In this document: piece after piece, positions 1 to 9,352 of the stretch | Numbering within the stretch: the first letter of the stretch is position 1 | Layout of the letters: the number at the start of each line of letters is the position of its first letter | DNA from: Gilvimarinus gilvus | GTDB lineage: Bacteria; Pseudomonadota; Gammaproteobacteria; Pseudomonadales; Cellvibrionaceae | NCBI RefSeq assembly: GCF_030518155.1 | Contig: NZ_JAULRU010000797.1 | Location: 62,001-126,000, forward strand | Length of the DNA: 64,000 nucleotides | Direction of reading: 5' to 3' | Position numbers and translations under genes: made by a program | Notes under the pieces: model-generated | What the model saw: only the letters and a program-made list of their open reading frames with translations | The model's database searches: none | What the model was told of the DNA's origin: nothing

Positions 1-1392
1 TTCTACCCGAATAGATAACCCGCCCAAAGGGGAATCTTCGGCATAAATCCGGCCCTGATGCGCCATGACGATATTGGTACAAATGGCCAGCCCCAAACCA
101 GCCCCACCGGTACTCCGGTTACGTGAATTCTCCAGTCGGTGGAGCCGCTCGAAAATCTTCTCTCGCTGCTCTGGCGGCACTGTGGGCGCGCTGTCGCGAA
201 CCTGAAGCGTTACTGTATCGGCATTCTCAGACAGCTCTACCTCAATTGCACCACCCGTACTGGTATACCGCGTGGCGTTCTCCAGTAAATTGTTGAGCAG
301 CTGCCCTAGCCGCTTAGCATCGCCGTGCATGCGTATCGGGCCACCCGGGGGTAAAAGGTGACTAAGCCTCAAACCGGCATAGCCGGCTTTGGCCTGGAAT
401 TGTTCGACACACGACGCAACCACGCGGTCGAACTCCAACGGTTGTTTTTGGTAACTCAGCGCGCCAATATCCGACAACGCCAGCTCAAACAAATCATCCA
501 CCAGGGCGTTCAAGCCCGAGACCTTTTGCTCTAACAGCGCTAAACCCTCTGTATCGAGCGGTCTCACACCATCCTGCATGGCTTCTATTTGCGCCTTAAG
601 CACCGCAACCGGCGTACGCATTTCATGGGAAATATCGGCAATCCAGTTAGCTCGCGATTTTTCATTGGCTTCCAGTGCTTGCGCCAACCGGTTGAAGTTG
701 TCGCACAGCTGGCCAATTTCATCGCGGCTTTTGACCTCCAGGCGCTGGCGATAATCACCCGAGGCCAACGCTTCGGTGTAGGTCGATAGCGCAACTATCG
801 GGCGACTAATTCGGCGTGTTAAGAAGGTTGCAACACCAATTGAGACAATTAAGATCACGACACTGATCGTACCGAAGAAAGTGAGCTGGTGGGCCATAAA
901 TTTCTGGTCAACTTCTCGCACTACAACATCTGGCTTAACAAAGCCAATAAACCCCAGTGTCACGCCCTGATCAATCAGTGGCACCCAGCTTATGGTTTTT
1001 TCTGGCTTGATAACGCCCATCAAAAGATTTTTTTCACGGCCAAAAAGGCTGATGCTGCTGACAAATTCGCGGTAAAACTTCTGCGATATTTGTTGATGCT
1101 CGGCAGTAGAGCCAACGTCCGGGAACATGCCAGGGCTGTCGGAAAAAATGATAGATTTAACCTGTAGCCAGCGTTCCGGGTCGCGCTGCAAGCCTGCGAA
1201 AGTACCTTCGTTTCGATAAATAGTGACCAATGCACTTTGCAAGATTTCAAGCCGCTGTATCGACTGCGCAGAGGTGTAGTCCAAAAACCCACGTTTCAGG
1301 CTACTGTGCAGCATCACGTACATCGTGAGAACCGTTAACGTCAAGGTACAAAAAAAGGCGAGCCAGAGCTTACCACCGACATTGATGCGCAT
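1..1392 (-). CDS. BaeS-like sensor histidine kinase (3' end cut by window edge)
   Basis: Membrane sensor kinase of a two-component system. The frame is open from ATG at 1392 to the window edge (464 residues seen). In order it has an N-terminal membrane segment (about residues 9-28), a periplasmic region, a second membrane segment (about 170-195), HAMP, a DHp helix with the phospho-acceptor in DISHEMRTP, an N-box (LLNNLLENATRYT) and an ATP-binding G1 box reading DSAP, as in BaeS rather than the more common DTGPG. A G-rich G2 loop (GGAGLGLAI) follows. The start follows a weak GGGACGG. No response regulator lies upstream, so the partner is probably downstream, outside the window. Family call is strong; the stimulus is unknown. 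Confidence 0.9.
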   Translation of the reverse strand, partial: MRINVGGKLWLAFFCTLTLTVLTMYVMLHSSLKRGFLDYTSAQSIQRLEILQSALVTIYRNEGTFAGLQRDPERWLQVKSIIFSDSPGMFPDVGSTAEHQQISQKFYREFVSSISLFGREKNLLMGVIKPEKTISWVPLIDQGVTLGFIGFVKPDVVVREVDQKFMAHQLTFFGTISVVILIVSIGVATFLTRRISRPIVALSTYTEALASGDYRQRLEVKSRDEIGQLCDNFNRLAQALEANEKSRANWIADISHEMRTPVAVLKAQIEAMQDGVRPLDTEGLALLEQKVSGLNALVDDLFELALSDIGALSYQKQPLEFDRVVASCVEQFQAKAGYAGLRLSHLLPPGGPIRMHGDAKRLGQLLNNLLENATRYTSTGGAIEVELSENADTVTLQVRDSAPTVPPEQREKIFERLHRLENSRNRSTGGAGLGLAICTNIVMAHQGRIYAEDSPLGGLSIRVE

Positions 1393-1510
1393 AGTGAACC
1401 GTCCCGAATATATCAGTTGCCGTGTATCTTAGGGATTTAGCCGTCAATTGAACAGCCAAAACACCTTTGGCGATAGCAGTTTCACAGTATTTGCATAATT
1501 GGGACGGAAT

Positions 1511-1566
1511 GGGGAATGGGGAATGGGGAACGGGGAACGGGGAACGGGGAACGGGGAACGGGGAAT
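1511..1566. repeat. 7-bp tandem repeat GGGGAA(C/T), eight units
   Basis: Eight perfect head-to-tail heptamers: GGGGAAT at 1511 and 1518, GGGGAAC at 1525 to 1559, GGGGAAT at 1560. A degenerate unit precedes them at 1501-1510. It lies about 120 bp upstream of the histidine kinase start, in the 385-bp gap 1393-1777 that otherwise holds no gene I can support. Seven is not a multiple of three, and the minus-strand frame across it gives only a Ser-Pro-Phe-Pro repeat peptide, so it is non-coding. Regular G4 runs could form a quadruplex on the plus strand, and the copy number may vary by slippage. Confidence 0.9.
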
Positions 1567-1777
1567 AGCTTGCCAAACCAACACCCATGCAGCAATAGGC
1601 GCGTATATTGATAGTTATGCTTAGCGTCGCAAACTTAAGATCAACCCCAGCGCTACCCTCATAACCACACTCTAGGCGACTACGCACTGGTTTTCTGCGT
1701 TGACCCGTTAACGGCCCACAAAAAGAATGCAATAATCATGAAGAGACCATATGCAATCAACCTAGGAATTACATTCC

Positions 1778-2464
1778 TTAATCAATAATTTCCAGTAGAA
1801 ACCGATCAATTTGCCCTGCGCATTCCTTCGCGGAATGCTGCCCAATGAAATGTCCTCTTTGTAGCTCCACTACCTCCGTACTTGAAAAGGTAGTGGCGAC
1901 TTGCCTGACCGTGTCTAGACTAACAAAACGATCATTTTTCGGACGAATATACAAAGCGGGTACATTTACACTTACATTTAGGTTAGTTAATCGAGAGATA
2001 TTACGTAAACGTTGGCGCATCTTCGGCATACCTGTTTTTTCAACGCTTTGGAAAACTCTCGACAGCTGATCCTGCGTCGCCTTTCGGTCAAAACCCAAGT
2101 AATTGAGGACGACCCGACTGACTGGGCCAGAAGACATCAAACCCAGCGGTATTTTATGAGAATGCTTAGAGTATGGCGAGGGAGGCCCTGTAAAGCTCGC
2201 AATAAAAATAACGGCAGTAACGCAGTTTGGTAATTGTTGGCACAGCTGTAACGCTAACGGCCCAGAATAGGATTCAGCTACTAGTACTTTAGGCTCATTA
2301 TTCCATAATTTTTCAACTAGAAGTCGCACCTGACCATCATACGATTCAGCCGAAAGACTATTTAGCGACACCACCTCGGTGCAATATTTTTGGGGCAGCT
2401 CAGCAAGTAGTGGAGCGAACAAATCACCGGTTCCATCCATGCCCGGCAATAAAACTAATCGCAC
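1778..2464 (-). CDS. alpha/beta-hydrolase family protein
   Basis: Small cytoplasmic hydrolase of 228 residues. It opens with an LLPGMDGTG oxyanion-type loop. A nucleophile elbow AESYSG places Ser at about residue 65. An Asp follows in RPKNDRFV and a late His in RGHFIGQ, giving a complete Ser-Asp-His triad in the expected order. The fold is that of pimeloyl-ester or YqiA-like hydrolases, but the substrate cannot be read from the sequence. No signal peptide. It is followed by the divergent-free VOC gene upstream at 2499, only 34 bp away, so both may be co-transcribed. Confidence 0.85.
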   Translation of the reverse strand: MRLVLLPGMDGTGDLFAPLLAELPQKYCTEVVSLNSLSAESYDGQVRLLVEKLWNNEPKVLVAESYSGPLALQLCQQLPNCVTAVIFIASFTGPPSPYSKHSHKIPLGLMSSGPVSRVVLNYLGFDRKATQDQLSRVFQSVEKTGMPKMRQRLRNISRLTNLNVSVNVPALYIRPKNDRFVSLDTVRQVATTFSSTEVVELQRGHFIGQHSAKECAGQIDRFLLEIID

Positions 2465-2498
2465 ATTCTTGCTCCAATCTTAATGGCTAAAACCACGT

Positions 2499-2930
2499 TC
2501 ACTCCCCCGGCACCGTTACCATCCAGGCAATACCGAACTGATCAGTCACCATGCCATATAGAGATGCCCAAAAGGTCGGGGCGAGCGGCATATCAATTTT
2601 TCCGCCCTCGGCTAGCGCGCTAAAGTAGCGTTTCGCATCGGTTTCAGAATCTGTGCGTAGCGCCAGCGAGTAGCCGCCCATAGTGGTTTTGTCGTCAATA
2701 CCGTCCGAGGCAAATATGGCGGTGGCGCCTATCTGCAATTCGGCATGCATTATCTTTTGCTCAAATCCTTCTTGCAACACACCAGAGGGCATCGCTTCGG
2801 GGCTTTGATCAAAACGCATTGAAAAGTTGATTGTGGCATCAAGCTTGTCGCAATAAAAAGCCATGGCCTGCTCGCATTGCCCGTTAAAAAATAGATACGT
2901 CAAGACGCGTGTACTTGATGGCTGGTTCAT
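2499..2930 (-). CDS. VOC-fold protein of the PhnB/YjdN type
   Basis: A 143-residue protein of the glyoxalase/bleomycin-resistance (VOC) superfamily, PhnB/YjdN branch. It starts LTYLFFNGQCEQAMAFY, the usual first beta-alpha element. It carries the branch's MHAELQIG strand and ends with the DQFGIAWMV motif. Such proteins bind a metal or small ligand, and the physiological role of the PhnB-like branch is not settled. It is full length and lies 34 bp upstream of the alpha/beta-hydrolase gene on the same strand. Confidence 0.88.
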   Translation of the reverse strand: MNQPSSTRVLTYLFFNGQCEQAMAFYCDKLDATINFSMRFDQSPEAMPSGVLQEGFEQKIMHAELQIGATAIFASDGIDDKTTMGGYSLALRTDSETDAKRYFSALAEGGKIDMPLAPTFWASLYGMVTDQFGIAWMVTVPGE

Positions 2931-2987
2931 GCTATTCCCTGCTGGACGGAGGTTGAGTCATTGTTGGGTTTAACGCTGATTTATGCT

Positions 2988-3497
2988 TTAGCTATTGTTC
3001 AATTGAAAATAGCGTTGCCTTGCCAGGCGATAGTGCTTAAAGACGCTTCCATCATAGTCTACATCCCCAAGCAACTCAAAACCAAACCGTTGCAGCGCGC
3101 CTACCCGAGTACGCGATGGCGGCAGCAGTACGCACACCGAGGACAACTTAAGCGCGGTAAATGCACGATCCAGCAGCTGTCTGGCCACTGCAAGACCGAT
3201 GCCCCAATGTTTGGGCGTAAGCACTATGGCAAGCGCAGCCTCCCCCAACTCCGGTTGCAACCCGGCCCAGCCCGCGAATTCACCGTCAACAATAACAGCC
3301 TGAGGAGCATAGCCTGCGCTTACCCACAGTTGCTCTTTCGCGGCCAGCCACCTCTGACAGGCGAGTTCGTCGAATCCTCCAGGAGCCAAAGGCAGGTGCC
3401 GCAATACCTGTGGATTGCCATGCAGCTCTATATAAAACGACAAGGGAATACTTGACAGTGGCTGATACCGAATAGCTTTGGTCATAAAGAGCGTCAT
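2988..3497 (-). CDS. GNAT-family N-acetyltransferase
   Basis: Full-length GNAT of 169 residues (an internal Met at residue 5 is an equally possible start). It shows the RimJ/RimL-like order: N-terminal contact strand, AVIVDGEFAGWAGL core strands, acetyl-CoA loop region KHWGIGLAVARQLLDRAF, and the C-terminal RVGALQRFGFELLGDV element that corresponds to the usual N-A-LeKxGF motif. The substrate is unknown. It lies between the large Pat-type acetyltransferase gene and the VOC gene, all on the minus strand. Confidence 0.85.
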   Translation of the reverse strand: MTLFMTKAIRYQPLSSIPLSFYIELHGNPQVLRHLPLAPGGFDELACQRWLAAKEQLWVSAGYAPQAVIVDGEFAGWAGLQPELGEAALAIVLTPKHWGIGLAVARQLLDRAFTALKLSSVCVLLPPSRTRVGALQRFGFELLGDVDYDGSVFKHYRLARQRYFQLNNS

Positions 3498-3578
3498 TTA
3501 TTAAAAGGTTATACTCTCAGACGAAGGACAAGCTGAATTGTTACATTTAACTTCGCCAGGCGAATATAAATGCATGGC

Positions 3579-6263
3579 TCAATCGGGGAAATCGTACCGC
3601 ATAAAGATAATCCCTTCTTCCATATCGCGTTTGACGCTGAAACCAAGAGCGCGCGCCAGCGCCGCCATACCATTATTCTGCAACATGGTTTCACCGGTTA
3701 TACGATCAATGCCACAGTCTGCGCAGTATCGAATCATTTTCTGCAACAAAATTTTACCTAAGCCTTGCCCTTTTATATCAGAGCGCACAATGACGGCAAA
3801 TTCGCCTTCGGTATTGTCAGGGTCCATTAGCACTCGCACCACACCCAAGGTTTCAAACTGACCCTTTTCATTCTGTGCGCTGGCGATAAACGCCATTTCC
3901 CGGTCGTAGTCGATTTGCGTTTGGCGTGCTAATTGTTCATGCCCCAGACTGGGCAATTCGGCAAAATAGCGGTTGTAGCGGTCACTGGCCGAAAGTTTGC
4001 TATCAAACTCTTTGTGAGTGGTTTCATCCTCGGGGCGAATCGGTCGCAACACAGCCCTGCGCCCCGATTTTAAAGTAATGATTTCTTCCAGCTCTTTCGG
4101 ATACGGCCGAATGGCCAGCCGACGTTCATTGGGATCGCCCAAACGTACACTGATATCCACCACCGTAAGCTCGTTCCCCGAGGCCAATACCGGGTTGATA
4201 TCCAACTCGTGAATTTCCGGGTGGTCAATAATAATTTGATTAACCTGAGTCAGTAAAACGCTCAGCGCATGTCGATCGAGCGGCTGTTGTAAGTTGGTGT
4301 CCCGCACTTTACCTTCCGCCAGCGCCTGAATCACCAAATAGCGTGACAATGCCATATTTAAAGGCGGCAGAGCCACCACACTGTGGCGCTCGGTATCCAG
4401 CTCGGCACCGCCTTCGCCCAGTAAAATAACCGGGCCAAAAACCGGGTCATTTTTTACCGCAATACGCAACTCATGAGCCCCGGCCCGACGCGCCATATGC
4501 TGCAACGTAAACCCCTCGACATGTGCATGGGGAATGGTTGCGAAAACACGCTCCAGCATGTTGCTGGCGGTAAGCTCGACCTCTTCACCCGAGTGCAGGT
4601 TGAGCACCACACCGCCCACATCAGACTTGTGCAAAATATCTGGCGAGATGATTTTAAGCGCAACGGGAAAGCCCAAGATTTCTGCCTGTGCGGCCAGGCC
4701 ATCAACGTGATGCGCCGTTGAAGTGGGCACCGTTTGAATGCCGTAGGCGTCGAGTAAGGCAACGGACTGCTCCGCGCTTAACTGATTGAAACCCTCATGA
4801 TAGGCACTTTGAATAAGCGTGCGCGCGGTATCAATATCGTGCTGCACATCGGCGGGGATAGATTCCGGAGCTTCCATCAACAGCTTTTGGTTGCGCCGGT
4901 ACTGCACCATATGCATAAACGCCCCCACAGCCCCTTCCGGTGTTCTAAAGGACGCTATGCCCGCGCGCGAAAACCGCTCTCGCGCTACCACAGCGGCGCT
5001 TTCCCCCATCCAAGCCACCAACACATTGGGGACTTTACGGGTCTTTCGCTTGATGGTTTGAATCACTTTAGCTGCATAGGTTTCACCGCTCACCAACGCC
5101 GATGGGCAGTGCAATACCAAGATGTTTTCCACCTCCGGCGCCTCTAATAAAACATCCAACACGTCTTGGTAAAGTTCCGGCGGCGCATCACCCAGTAAAT
5201 TAACAGGGTTACCGCAGTGTCCCCCCAATGGCACCACCTGGCGCAAGCGTTCAAGCGTGGATTCGTTTAAGGTTTCCAACCGCCCGCCGTCACTGAGCAA
5301 CGTATCCACTGCCATGAGTGCCGGACCCACGCCGTTGGTTAATACGGTTAAGCGCTCACCGCGAATGGGTTTGCCATGAGCGAGAGTTTCCACGGCGGCG
5401 AAAAGCTCGCGCAACTCCCCCACCCGCAGCATACCGGCTCGTTTAAACGCCGCGTCGTATACGCCATCGGCGCCGATTTGATCGCGAGTTAAATCGGCGG
5501 TGGACTCTAAACTTTCCAGCGAATGACCGGTTTTAATGACGAGAATAGGTTTATTGGTTGAGGCCGCCCGAGCCGCGGACATAAACAAACGACCACGACG
5601 AATGTTTTCTACGTACAACAATATGGCCGACGTTTTTGCGTCGCGACCCAGATAATCAAGAAGTTCGGCGTAATCTACATCGCAGGCGTCCCCTAGTGCG
5701 ACAAAGTGGGAAAAACCAATTTTTCTTCGCTGCGCCCAATCGAGAATCGTGGTACAAACGGCGGAAGATTGACTGACAAAGGCAATCTTGCCCGCCGCAG
5801 CTGCGGTGTGCGCGTAGCTGGCGTTTAGACCAATGCCGGGCACCATAACACCCAAACTGTTAGGGCCTAAAATACGCATTAGCCAGTGACGGGCGCGCTC
5901 CAGCATTAGCGCTTGTACACTTTGTTGGGTGCCATCTGCTCTGAGCACACTGAGCCCTGCGGCAATCACAATGGCGTTGCGGCATCCTAGCTGACCTAGC
6001 TCATCAATAATGTCCGGCACTCTGTCAGCGCGGGTACAAATAATCGCCAGATCCGGCACTACGGGTAATTGGCCAATGGTGGCGTAAGCCAGTACGCCGT
6101 TAATGGCTTTGTACTTTGGGTTTACCGGCATAATCGGCCCGGCAAACGAAGCCTGCAGTAAATTGCGCATGACCGCATTACCGGGTCGATTGGCGCGATT
6201 GGAAGCGCCTATCACAGCCACAGAGGCGGGTCGTAACAGTTTGTCGATAGCGTTTATACTCAT
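3579..6263 (-). CDS. patZ: Pat-type protein lysine acetyltransferase (NDP-forming acyl-CoA synthetase-like + GNAT)
   Basis: An 894-residue protein, close to E. coli PatZ/YfiQ (886). It has an N-terminal CoA-binding Rossmann domain (SVAVIGASNRANRPGNAV), succinyl-CoA-ligase-like domains, an ATP-grasp domain (about 480-700, ending in HELDINPVLAS) and a C-terminal GNAT domain (about 735-894) with the acetyl-CoA loop GQGLGKILL. Enzymes of this family acetylate lysines, classically inactivating acetyl-CoA synthetase. The catalytic His of true ADP-forming synthetases is not obvious, which fits a regulatory acetyltransferase rather than an energy-yielding ligase. Symbol assigned by architecture. Confidence 0.9.
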   Translation of the reverse strand: MSINAIDKLLRPASVAVIGASNRANRPGNAVMRNLLQASFAGPIMPVNPKYKAINGVLAYATIGQLPVVPDLAIICTRADRVPDIIDELGQLGCRNAIVIAAGLSVLRADGTQQSVQALMLERARHWLMRILGPNSLGVMVPGIGLNASYAHTAAAAGKIAFVSQSSAVCTTILDWAQRRKIGFSHFVALGDACDVDYAELLDYLGRDAKTSAILLYVENIRRGRLFMSAARAASTNKPILVIKTGHSLESLESTADLTRDQIGADGVYDAAFKRAGMLRVGELRELFAAVETLAHGKPIRGERLTVLTNGVGPALMAVDTLLSDGGRLETLNESTLERLRQVVPLGGHCGNPVNLLGDAPPELYQDVLDVLLEAPEVENILVLHCPSALVSGETYAAKVIQTIKRKTRKVPNVLVAWMGESAAVVARERFSRAGIASFRTPEGAVGAFMHMVQYRRNQKLLMEAPESIPADVQHDIDTARTLIQSAYHEGFNQLSAEQSVALLDAYGIQTVPTSTAHHVDGLAAQAEILGFPVALKIISPDILHKSDVGGVVLNLHSGEEVELTASNMLERVFATIPHAHVEGFTLQHMARRAGAHELRIAVKNDPVFGPVILLGEGGAELDTERHSVVALPPLNMALSRYLVIQALAEGKVRDTNLQQPLDRHALSVLLTQVNQIIIDHPEIHELDINPVLASGNELTVVDISVRLGDPNERRLAIRPYPKELEEIITLKSGRRAVLRPIRPEDETTHKEFDSKLSASDRYNRYFAELPSLGHEQLARQTQIDYDREMAFIASAQNEKGQFETLGVVRVLMDPDNTEGEFAVIVRSDIKGQGLGKILLQKMIRYCADCGIDRITGETMLQNNGMAALARALGFSVKRDMEEGIIFMRYDFPD

Positions 6264-6396
6264 GCTTGTATTATATGACGTTTTAACGCGTTCAACGAAA
6301 AGCCCGCCTTATTTTGGCCAAGGTTTGTTGGGCAAATACAATGTTTGATATAGTCACCCAGACAACCTGAACAACAATAAACGAAGGGACCTTACA

Positions 6397-7626
6397 ATGC
6401 GTAGTAACCTAGTGTGGAATCAACGATTGCGCCGTTTATTAGTCTCAGCCGCAGGTCTTTGTGCCATCAGCTTACCCACCTTGACTCATGCCGCCCCCTC
6501 CTGCGATAACTTTCGAGCCAAAAGTTTCGATCAGCTGAGCACTACCGAAGCACTGCCTAACCCTTTCGTTTTCGCGGACGGCGGCGCAGTCATACGTTCA
6601 TCTGATTGGTATTGCCGACGTCAAGAAACAGCCCAACAAATACAACGCTGGATTTACGGTGAAAAAGAGCCCGCTCCCAAGCAGATCACCGGTGAGGTGA
6701 ATGCCCAGTCGGTCACCGTAAAAATTATCGATAACGGCAAGCGCATTGCATTTACCGCAGAAATTACATTACCCAATACGGGCGACCCCCCTTACCCCGC
6801 AATGATTGGCATTGGCCGCTCCTTTCTCGACAACCAAGCGCTGCTTGATCGCGGAATAGCCCTTATCAATTTCCCCAATAATGAGTTGGGCCAACAAGAT
6901 GGTGGCCATAGCCGGGGCAAGGGCAAGTTCTACGCTCTGTACGGTGAAAATCACTCGGCTGCGTCGACGATGGCATGGGCTTGGGGCGTTAGCCGTTTAA
7001 TCGATGCGCTGGAGCTTACACAGGGCCACAGAATAGATACCCAACACCTCGGCGTTACGGGCTGCTCGCGCAATGGTAAAGGCGCGTTAGTAACCGGGGC
7101 ATTCGATGAGCGCATAGCACTGAGTATTATTCAGGAAAGCGGCTCGGGTGGATCAGCGGCCTGGCGGGTATCGGACGCTCAACTTGCGTCGGGGCAAAAC
7201 GTACAAACAGCGCGACAAATTGTGACGGAAAACACCTGGCTGCGCGAAGACTTTACACAATTCTCAGAGAGCGTCAGCAAACTGCCGGTAGACAACCACC
7301 AATTGATGGGGCTGGTAGCACCGCGCGGGTTACTGCTATTGGAAAACACCGGTATGGAATGGCTGGGCAATGAAAGCGCCTACACCTCGGCACTGGCAGC
7401 CCGGGAAATCTACTTTGCACTGGGCGCAGAAGAAAATATGGGCATCACACAAGTCGGTGGCCACCAACACTGTCAGGTGCCGGACTCGCAAAAGCCGGCC
7501 ATCAATGCCTTTGTTGATCGCTTTTTACTGGATAAAGACGTGGACACTAACCTGACGACAACAGATGGCGAATTTAGCGTTGACCGGGAACGCTGGATGC
7601 CCTGGCCAACCCCTAAACTGCGCTAA
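6397..7626 (+). CDS. CE15 glucuronoyl methylesterase, secreted
   Basis: Carbohydrate esterase family 15, which hydrolyses ester bonds between lignin alcohols and 4-O-methyl-glucuronic acid on xylan. The 409-residue protein starts after a clear GAAGGGA site, with a signal peptide ending near THAA (about residue 33). The family signature GCSRNGKGA places the nucleophile Ser at 224, Glu follows in QESGSGG (247) and the catalytic His is in GGHQHC (356/358). This makes a complete triad and a full-length enzyme without a binding module. It faces a convergent secreted gene (7647-8483). Points to plant cell-wall degradation. Confidence 0.93.
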   Translation: MRSNLVWNQRLRRLLVSAAGLCAISLPTLTHAAPSCDNFRAKSFDQLSTTEALPNPFVFADGGAVIRSSDWYCRRQETAQQIQRWIYGEKEPAPKQITGEVNAQSVTVKIIDNGKRIAFTAEITLPNTGDPPYPAMIGIGRSFLDNQALLDRGIALINFPNNELGQQDGGHSRGKGKFYALYGENHSAASTMAWAWGVSRLIDALELTQGHRIDTQHLGVTGCSRNGKGALVTGAFDERIALSIIQESGSGGSAAWRVSDAQLASGQNVQTARQIVTENTWLREDFTQFSESVSKLPVDNHQLMGLVAPRGLLLLENTGMEWLGNESAYTSALAAREIYFALGAEENMGITQVGGHQHCQVPDSQKPAINAFVDRFLLDKDVDTNLTTTDGEFSVDRERWMPWPTPKLR

Positions 7627-7646
7627 GTCGTGTTGAGAGCACACGG

Positions 7647-8483
7647 CTATTGAGGCGCAAGGAAGCGCCCGAAGAAATTATCAACCGTGTCAACGTTTTC
7701 AATGCCCAGTATCCATACCGCCTCGACAGTATCGGAAAAGTCAAAACCGCCATTGCCAACGGAGGTGTTGTCGTAGCCGGTTTTGCCGTTGTATTCATCA
7801 GCCAACCGTTTGGCTTCGCGCCACACGGCACCAACCTTCGGATTGCCCAATACAGTTTCCCACAGCTGGCCATCGTCTACACGGTAATTTGGTGTACCAT
7901 TGCCCGCGCCATTACCGTCGGCAATTTTTACATAATCCGAGTAATTGCGAGCGTAAGTGAGCTTATCCGGGTGAGTGACCGACTCATTCCACACACTGTG
8001 CTGCACAATATGCACTCTGCGCTTGGTGTTGAGCTCTGGCATACGCGCACGAAGCGCACGAAGTAAATCGGCGCTAAAATCGGCTTGCCCTGCATCTTGC
8101 AGCCAAAGGTCGCCACCGCCAGCTAGCACCTTGTGTGCGAGCGTCGCGGCTTTATCCAAAGCCTTATCGCGCTCGTTATGAGCGTCAACCCAGTTCTTCC
8201 CGAACGCCAAATTAAACAGCTTGGGCGACTCGATATACACGCCGTCTTGCTGCCCATAGGCGCCGGCAACAGCCAGGTACGTCATGGAAGCATACGGTTC
8301 CTGGCTTAGAATTGTCGAGAGCGCTGCAATGGAGTGCAGGTCATCGACATCGGGCTTGCTATCAAAGTTTGAAATCAGGGCGTCGGTTTGCAGGTTCATA
8401 GTCGCCTTGATATCACCGGCGAGCACCGGCACTGACAACATGCTCACCGCCAATAGCAAACCGTACACAAATGTCTGTTTCAT
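7647..8483 (-). CDS. secreted nucleoside-hydrolase-like protein
   Basis: A 278-residue exported protein with a signal peptide (residues 1-22, ending VLAG). Just after it comes ISNFDSKPDVDDLHS, resembling the Asp-rich metal site at the N-terminus of the inosine-uridine nucleoside hydrolase fold. Later segments (GGGDLWLQDAGQADFSADLL, HIVQHSVWNESVT) fit an alpha/beta core. I do not recognise a characterised family, and activity on nucleosides is not implied, since related folds occur in carbohydrate-utilisation loci. It ends 20 bp from the CE15 stop, convergent, so a shared terminator region is likely. Confidence 0.82.
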   Translation of the reverse strand: MKQTFVYGLLLAVSMLSVPVLAGDIKATMNLQTDALISNFDSKPDVDDLHSIAALSTILSQEPYASMTYLAVAGAYGQQDGVYIESPKLFNLAFGKNWVDAHNERDKALDKAATLAHKVLAGGGDLWLQDAGQADFSADLLRALRARMPELNTKRRVHIVQHSVWNESVTHPDKLTYARNYSDYVKIADGNGAGNGTPNYRVDDGQLWETVLGNPKVGAVWREAKRLADEYNGKTGYDNTSVGNGGFDFSDTVEAVWILGIENVDTVDNFFGRFLAPQ

Positions 8484-8576
8484 AGCACTACTCGCTTTAT
8501 GGGTTATTTAGGTCACTATAGAACCCGCCAATCAAGACAGCAATATGACTTTACCCATGTCTAACACTTCTTAATT

Positions 8577-8610
8577 AAAAAAGCGGCTTACGGATAACAC
8601 CATAAGCCGC
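8577..8610 (-). terminator. intrinsic terminator of the GntR-ABC-acyltransferase operon
   Basis: Perfect 8-bp stem GCGGCTTA (8583-8590) with TAAGCCGC (8603-8610), followed on the minus strand by six T. It lies about 30 bp past the stop of the membrane protein gene at 8640, so it closes the minus-strand operon that starts at 12618. Confidence 0.85.
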
Positions 8611-8639
8611 AACCGACTTGCCTTACGCGCTAATAAGCA

Positions 8640-9293
8640 CTAAGCAAGTCGCGCTATGACCCTTCTTTTGGCAATATAGCGGTAGACCAACCAAAGTGTA
8701 ATCACCGTGCCGATTACGCTTGGCATAACCTGACTCCACGGCTGAAAATCTCGCAGAATATTCCCCGACGCGGCAGAGGCAGCGGCAAAATAGGCACCGA
8801 CCATTTTTACGCCATGATCAATGGGCCAAACCGACTTCACCCATTTTTTGCGCCACAGCACGCGCGACACGTCATACAACGCATACGTAGAAACAATAGA
8901 AATCGTGCTGTAACCCATTGCCGGCGGCCAGGATGAGCTGCCCCCGCTGTGCAATACCGTCATAAAATACCCGCACAACGCCAAAGCAATGAGCGCAAAC
9001 GATTGATCCAGTGCGCCGGGGCCATAATGTTTCATACGTAAACTACGGTACCCGCTCACAAAACCGTAGGTAGCCGCCAAAGTGACGGCGGCCAAAGCAG
9101 GCGGCGAGCGGAAAAACATAACGCCAATAATGGCTGAGAATAAAACAACAGAGTAACCCCACAAGAAGTAACGGCCAAACCACTTGTGTCTGCTGCTGCC
9201 CTTCTCGGTTAAAAGCGAACCCACACCTAACAGAAGAATTAGACTCCCCGCGAAAATATGCGTGGATACATTGAGTAGTTGCCAGATTCCCAT
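8640..9293 (-). CDS. DUF2306-like integral membrane protein
   Basis: A 217-residue polytopic membrane protein with about six hydrophobic segments. The N-terminal part (STHIFAGSLILLLGVGSLL then SSRHKWFGRYFLWG) has the His-Gly spacing seen in DUF2306-type predicted membrane proteins; the function is unknown. It follows the acyltransferase gene by 59 bp on the same strand and is closed by a strong terminator, so it is probably the last gene of the GntR-ABC operon. Confidence 0.75.
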   Translation of the reverse strand: MGIWQLLNVSTHIFAGSLILLLGVGSLLTEKGSSRHKWFGRYFLWGYSVVLFSAIIGVMFFRSPPALAAVTLAATYGFVSGYRSLRMKHYGPGALDQSFALIALALCGYFMTVLHSGGSSSWPPAMGYSTISIVSTYALYDVSRVLWRKKWVKSVWPIDHGVKMVGAYFAAASAASGNILRDFQPWSQVMPSVIGTVITLWLVYRYIAKRRVIARLA

Positions 9294-9352
9294 AGTTATA
9301 CCTGCGGTTTCAGTCGACGAATGACAACGGCAGTGCGATTACTGCGACGCTG

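Noticed and set aside
1501-1566. CRISPR array
   Set aside because: Units are contiguous 7-mers with no spacers; no cas gene is in the window.
1370-1732. Minus-strand frame of 120 codons over the heptamer repeat
   Set aside because: The Ser-Pro-Phe-Pro repeats come from the 7-bp tandem repeat and the frame overlaps the histidine kinase start.
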